Assembly: GCA_963801045.1 (NCBI GenBank)
Contig: CAWDDC010000004.1
Span: forward strand, 496,001-560,000
Length of the DNA: 64,000 nt
Source of the DNA: JACCWP01 sp963801045
Lineage (GTDB): Bacteria > Actinomycetota > Actinomycetes > Propionibacteriales > Nocardioidaceae
Direction of reading: 5' to 3'
Shown: one piece after another, positions 60,307 through 64,000 of the stretch
Layout: the number at the start of each line of letters is the position of its first letter
How positions within the stretch are numbered: position 1 is the stretch's first letter
Made by a program: the position numbers and the translations under genes
The notes under the pieces: generated by a model
What the model saw: only the letters and a program-made list of their open reading frames with translations
Database searches by the model: none
Told to the model about the DNA's origin: nothing

Positions 60307-62824
60307 ATGGCGACGGTTCCGGACAGCGCGCGCGTCGTGGTCGTCGGCGCGGGCATCGTGGGCAACAGCCTCGTCTACCACCTGGCCCGGCTGGGCTGGC
60401 GCGACATCGTGCAGATCGACAAGGGGCCGTTGCCCAACCCCGGCGGCTCGACCGGGCACGCGTCCAACTTCATCTTCCCGGTCGACCACTCGCGCGAGAT
60501 CACCGACCTGACCCTCGACAGCGTGGTGCAGTACCAGGAGATGGGTGTCTTCACCGAGTCCGGTGGCTTCGAGGTGGCGCGCACCGAGGAGCGGATGGAG
60601 GAGCTGCGCCGGCGGATGTCGTCGGCGCGGGCGTGGGGCATCGAGTCCGTCCTGGTGTCGCCGGAGCAGGTGGTCGAGCGGGTGCCCTTCCTCGACCCCT
60701 CGGCGATCGTGGGCGCGTTCTGGACCCCGTCGGTCGGCGTCGTCGACTCGCTGCGGGCGGGCACCATCATGCGCGAGCGCGCGCTCGAGCTCGGCGCCCT
60801 GCAGGTCGTCTCGACCGTCGAGGTCACCGGCCTCGACGTCGAGGACGGGCGCATCTGCCGGGTACGCACCGACGGCGGCGACATCGAGACCGGCACCGTG
60901 GTGATCGCGTGCGGCGTCTGGAGCCCGCGGCTGGCCGCGATGGCCGGTGCGCACATCCCGCTCACACCGGCGGTGCACCAGATGATCAGCGTCGGGCCCA
61001 TCCCGCAGCTCGCCGACCGTCCGGGCGAGATCTCGTTCCCGATCGTGCGCGACATGGACACGTTCTGCTACGAGCGGCAGCACGGCAGCGACATGGAGGT
61101 GGGCTCGTACGCCCACCGGCCGATCCTGCACGACGCCGACGACATCCCGTCGATCGAGCAGGCGACGCTCTCGCCCACCGAGCTGCCGTTCACGCAGGAC
61201 GACTTCGACCCGCAGCTCGAGCAGGCCTTCGAGCTGATGCCCGAGGCGCTCGGCGCCGAGGGCGCCACGATCCGTTACGCGATCAACGGCCTGCTGTCGT
61301 TGACGCCTGACGGCGCGCCGTTACTCGGAGAGACGCCGGAGGTCGAAGGTCTCTGGTCGGCCGCAGCGGTCTGGGTCAAGGAGGGGCCGGGGGTCGGTCG
61401 CGCGGTCGCGGAGTGGATGACCGACGGCAACCCCGAGATCGACGTCGGCACCTCCGACATCGCCCGCTTCTACCCGCACCAGCGCACCCGGGCCCACATC
61501 CGGGCCCGCACCGGTGAGGCGTTCAACAAGACCTACGGCATCGTGCACCCGGGCGAGCAGTGGGCCAGCGACCGCGACAAGCGGCTGGCTCCCATGCACG
61601 CCGACCAGCAGCGCCGGGGAGCGGTGTTCTTCGAGGCGGTCGGGTGGGAGCGACCGTTCTGGTACGCGTCGAACGAGTCGCTGCTCGGTGACTACGGCGA
61701 CCGCGTGCTGCCCCGCGAGCACGAGTGGGACAGCCGGTGGTGGTCGCCGATCATCAACGCCGAGCACCTGGCCATGCGCGACCGGGCCGGCATCGTGGAC
61801 CTGTCCGCCTTCGCGATCTTCGACGTGGTAGGCCCGGGCGCCAAGGACGCGGTGCAGGGCATCGCGGTCGCCCAGGCCGACGTGGCACCGGGCCGGGTCG
61901 TCTACACGCCCGTGCTGGACGAGCGCGGCGGGTTCCGTTCCGACCTCACCATCATGCGGCTGGCGCACGACCACTACCGCGTGGTCACCGGTGGCGCGCA
62001 CGGCATGGTCGACCGGAAGTGGTTCGCCGACCGGATGCCGGCCGACGGCACCGCGCAGGTCGTCGACCTGACGTCGTCGTACACGACCATCGGGCTGTGG
62101 GGCCCGCGCGCCCGGGACATTCTCGGCGGGCTCACCGCCGCCGACGTGAGCCACCAGGGGTTCGGGTTCGGCCGCTGCCGCAGCATCGAGGTCGACTCCA
62201 TGGACGTGCTCGCCTCGCGGATCTCCTACGTCGGAGAGCTCGGCTGGGAGCTGTACGTGCCGATGGAGCAGGGCGCCCGGCTGTGGGACCTCGTGCACAC
62301 CGCCGGTGAGCCGCACGGCGCGGTGCCGGTGGGCATCGGCGTCTACGCCACCACGGGTCGGCTGGAGAAGGGCTACCGCGCGTACGGCTTCGAGCTGGAC
62401 AGCGAGCGCACGGTGGTCGAGGCCGGGATGATGCGGCCCAAGGTCAAGGACGCCGACTTCATCGGCCGCGAGGCCTACCTCAAGCAGCGCGCCGAGGCCC
62501 CGGTGTCCGTGCTCTGCACGCTGACGGTCGACGACCACACGTCGGCCAACGGGCAACGGCGCTACATGCTCGGCGGCGAGCCGATCGTGACGCCGCGACG
62601 GCGAGCCGCTGGTCGACGGGCACGGGCACCGCCCGTACGTCACGTCGGCCGGGTCGGCCCCGTCGCTCGGCACCCACCTGCTGATGGCCTACCTGCCGCC
62701 CGACCAGGCAGAGGTCGGTACGAAGCTCGCGGTGAGCTACATGGAGCAGCGGTACCCGGTCACGGTCGCGGCCGCGGACGCGACCGCACTGTTCGACCCC
62801 ACCAACGAGCGGATCAAGGGGTAG
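60307..62824 (+). CDS. Dimethylglycine/sarcosine dehydrogenase-like FAD-GcvT protein, apparent frameshift
   Basis: An FAD oxidase/dehydrogenase domain (about 1-430; VVVVGAGIVGNSLVYHLARLGW, FAD-linking-type His51 in GSTGHASNF) fused to a GcvT-like folate domain (about 440-838). It oxidises an N-methylglycine and traps the methyl group as methylene-THF. The GcvT part ends wrongly in the raw frame: from about 62591 it reads PRRRAAGRRARAPP and runs into the next gene. Skipping one base in GACGCCGCGAC (62589-62599) gives DGEPLVDGHGHRPYVTSAGS and a proper end NERIKG with TAG at 62822-62824. The length is one over a multiple of three, so one base was inserted. etfB follows by 2 bp. Dimethylglycine versus sarcosine cannot be settled. 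Confidence 0.85.
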
Positions 62825-62826
62825 CC

Positions 62827-63600
62827 ATGGGCGACGTCCTGGTGTGCATCAAACGCGTCCCGGGCAGCTCCGGCGAGGTGCTGCTCACCGACGACGCGCA
62901 GAGCGTCGACGCCCGGCACGTCGGGTGGACGGTGAGCCCGCACGACGAGTGCGCGGTCGAGCTGGCCATCCAGGCCGCCGGAGCCACCGGGGGCACCGCG
63001 ACGGTGCTGACCGTCGGGTCGGCGGACGGGGTGGAGCAGCTGCGCGACGCCGTCGCGGTGGGCTGCGGCGCCGCGGTGCTGGTCGACACCGACACGGCCG
63101 GCTACGGACCCGCGGACGTCGCGGCCGTCATCGCCGACGTGGTGCGCGCGCACGAGGCGGACGGCCGGACCTACGACCTCGTGCTGCTCGGCAACGACGC
63201 CTCCGACACCGGCGACTTCCAGGTCCCGGTGCGACTGGCGTACGCGCTGGAGCGGCCGGTCGTCACCGGCATCTCCAGCTGTGCGGTCGAGGGCGACGTG
63301 GTCGTGGCGCGCGGCGACGGGCCCGACGGCGAGGAGGTCTTCGAGCTCCCGGTGCCGGCGGTCGTCGCGGTGATGGAGGGCGGCGTGACACCGCGCTATC
63401 CCTCGGTGATGGGCCGGATGAAGGCCAAGAAGGCGGTCATCGAGACCGTCGCGACCGACCGGCAGCCGGTCGGGTCGGGTCGGGTCCGGCTCACGCTGCC
63501 GCCGGAGCAGCCGAGCCAGGTGCAGGTGCTGGGCGACGGGCCGGAGGCCGCACCCGCGGTCGTCGACCTGCTGGAGCGGCTGGGGGTGCTGTCGCGATGA
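62827..63600 (+). CDS. etfB: Electron transfer flavoprotein beta subunit
   Basis: 257 residues. MGDVLVCIKRVPGSSGEVLLTD, VSPHDECAVELAIQAAG and LGNDASDTGDFQVPVRLAYAL are the AMP-binding and conserved parts of EtfB; VVAVMEGGVTPRYPSVMGRMKAKK is the recognition loop that docks on partner dehydrogenases. It happens to be in the same frame as the frameshifted dehydrogenase gene and would appear fused to it, but it has its own ATG after the true stop. It accepts electrons from the dehydrogenase and passes them to ETF-quinone oxidoreductase. Overlaps etfA by 4 bp. Confidence 0.92.
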   Translation: MGDVLVCIKRVPGSSGEVLLTDDAQSVDARHVGWTVSPHDECAVELAIQAAGATGGTATVLTVGSADGVEQLRDAVAVGCGAAVLVDTDTAGYGPADVAAVIADVVRAHEADGRTYDLVLLGNDASDTGDFQVPVRLAYALERPVVTGISSCAVEGDVVVARGDGPDGEEVFELPVPAVVAVMEGGVTPRYPSVMGRMKAKKAVIETVATDRQPVGSGRVRLTLPPEQPSQVQVLGDGPEAAPAVVDLLERLGVLSR

Positions 63601-64000
63601 TCGTGGTGCTGGTGGAGACCGACGACCAGGGCGCGACCGTGGTGTCGCGGGAGGCGCTGACGTTCGCCCGTGACCTCGCCGCCCGTACCGACGACGAGGT
63701 GCACGCGGTCGTGTTCGGTGCGCCCGGCGACGACCTGCCTGCCGGTGTGCTTGCGCACCTCGGTGAGCAGGCCGTGGCGCACGTGCACCTGGTCAGCGAG
63801 CCGCGACTCACGTCCTACGCCGCCGCTGGCTGGGCGGCCGCGCTCGTCGACGTCGCCCGGACGTCGGCCGCCTCGGCGGTGATCGCCGCCGGAACGCAAC
63901 GGGGCAACGAGGTCCTGGCGCACGTGGCCGTACGTCTCGACGTGGCGATGGCGGCCAACGTCGTCGGCGGTCGACGGCGTCGACCCGCTCGTCGTCAGCC
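63597..64000 (+). CDS. etfA: Electron transfer flavoprotein alpha subunit, 3' truncated, apparent frameshift
   Basis: The first ~130 residues of EtfA, starting MIVVLVETDDQGATVVSREALTFA at an ATGA overlap with etfB. LTSYAAAGWAAALVDVARTS and TQRGNEVLAHVAVRLDVAMAANVV are the conserved domain I segments. After this the raw frame gives GGRRRRPARRQ, while a one-base shift gives AVDGVDPLVVS, the expected EtfA continuation. An extra G near 63966 is therefore likely. The gene continues beyond the window. With etfB it serves the adjacent dehydrogenase. Confidence 0.85.
   Translation, partial: MIVVLVETDDQGATVVSREALTFARDLAARTDDEVHAVVFGAPGDDLPAGVLAHLGEQAVAHVHLVSEPRLTSYAAAGWAAALVDVARTSAASAVIAAGTQRGNEVLAHVAVRLDVAMAANVVGGRRRRPARRQ

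Noticed and set aside
60307..63600. One 1097-residue dehydrogenase-EtfB fusion protein
   Set aside because: The join is a non-homologous stretch explained by a single extra base; the corrected dehydrogenase has its own stop and etfB its own start.
1..64000. CRISPR arrays, insertion sequences, prophage or integrated-element ends
   Set aside because: No regularly spaced repeats, transposase, integrase or tRNA-associated attachment duplication were seen.

Overview
This 64 kb window comes from a very GC-rich bacterium and reads as chromosomal DNA of an actinomycete. The order purH, folD, a small DUF3017 membrane protein, mdh, nei, icd, together with a DUF222/HNH protein, a WYL regulator, many GTG starts, ATGA/GTGA-coupled genes and several apparently leaderless promoters, fits Actinomycetota and probably the Nocardioides-like Propionibacteriales (inference from gene content only). 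No rRNA, tRNA, CRISPR array, insertion sequence or phage gene was found.

Layout. 1-5.6 kb: housekeeping purine, folate and TCA genes. 5.6-11.1 kb: a secreted serine hydrolase, an ornithine-decarboxylase-like gene behind a hairpin that covers its ribosome binding site, and two MFS exporters. 11.1-24.9 kb: a corrinoid C1 locus. A ten-gene minus-strand run (23387 down to 12036) encodes an IclR regulator, a corrinoid protein, a pterin methyltransferase, a RACo-type corrinoid activator, DUF1638, an amino-acid permease, a gamma-lyase-type PLP enzyme, a glutamine-synthetase-like ligase, an amidohydrolase and an M20 amidase. It is flanked by a divergent MttB-family methyltransferase and a convergent methylenetetrahydrofolate reductase. 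24.9-49.4 kb: mixed accessory and regulatory genes, including a drug-efflux/WYL pair, a cyclase with unusual domain order, the collapsed remains of a two-component system, an ECF sigma factor operon and a GH13 glucosidase. 49.4-64 kb: a choline/betaine locus with purU, a second IclR regulator, betB, betA, a ProU-type ABC transporter, a dimethylglycine/sarcosine dehydrogenase and etfBA. The last gene runs off the end.

How the genes fit together. Choline can be imported or oxidised to glycine betaine (betA, betB, proVWX). The MttB-family enzyme could pass one methyl group to the corrinoid protein, which the RACo homologue keeps active. The pterin methyltransferase would move it to tetrahydrofolate, MTHFR would oxidise it, FolD would carry it to formyl-THF and PurU would release formate. 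Dimethylglycine would go to the FAD/GcvT dehydrogenase with ETF as electron acceptor. The MTHFR gene and the dehydrogenase gene lie 49 kb apart but share a promoter (-10 TACGCT with 18-bp spacing) and a 17-bp GTTG...CGCAAC site, which suggests one regulon. The substrate of MttB and the role of the ligase, amidohydrolase and lyase genes in the same operon cannot be settled from sequence.

Quality note. Three genes (GH13 near 47885, the dehydrogenase near 62594, etfA near 63966) each carry one apparent extra base that breaks an otherwise normal C-terminus. These may be sequencing errors or real mutations.
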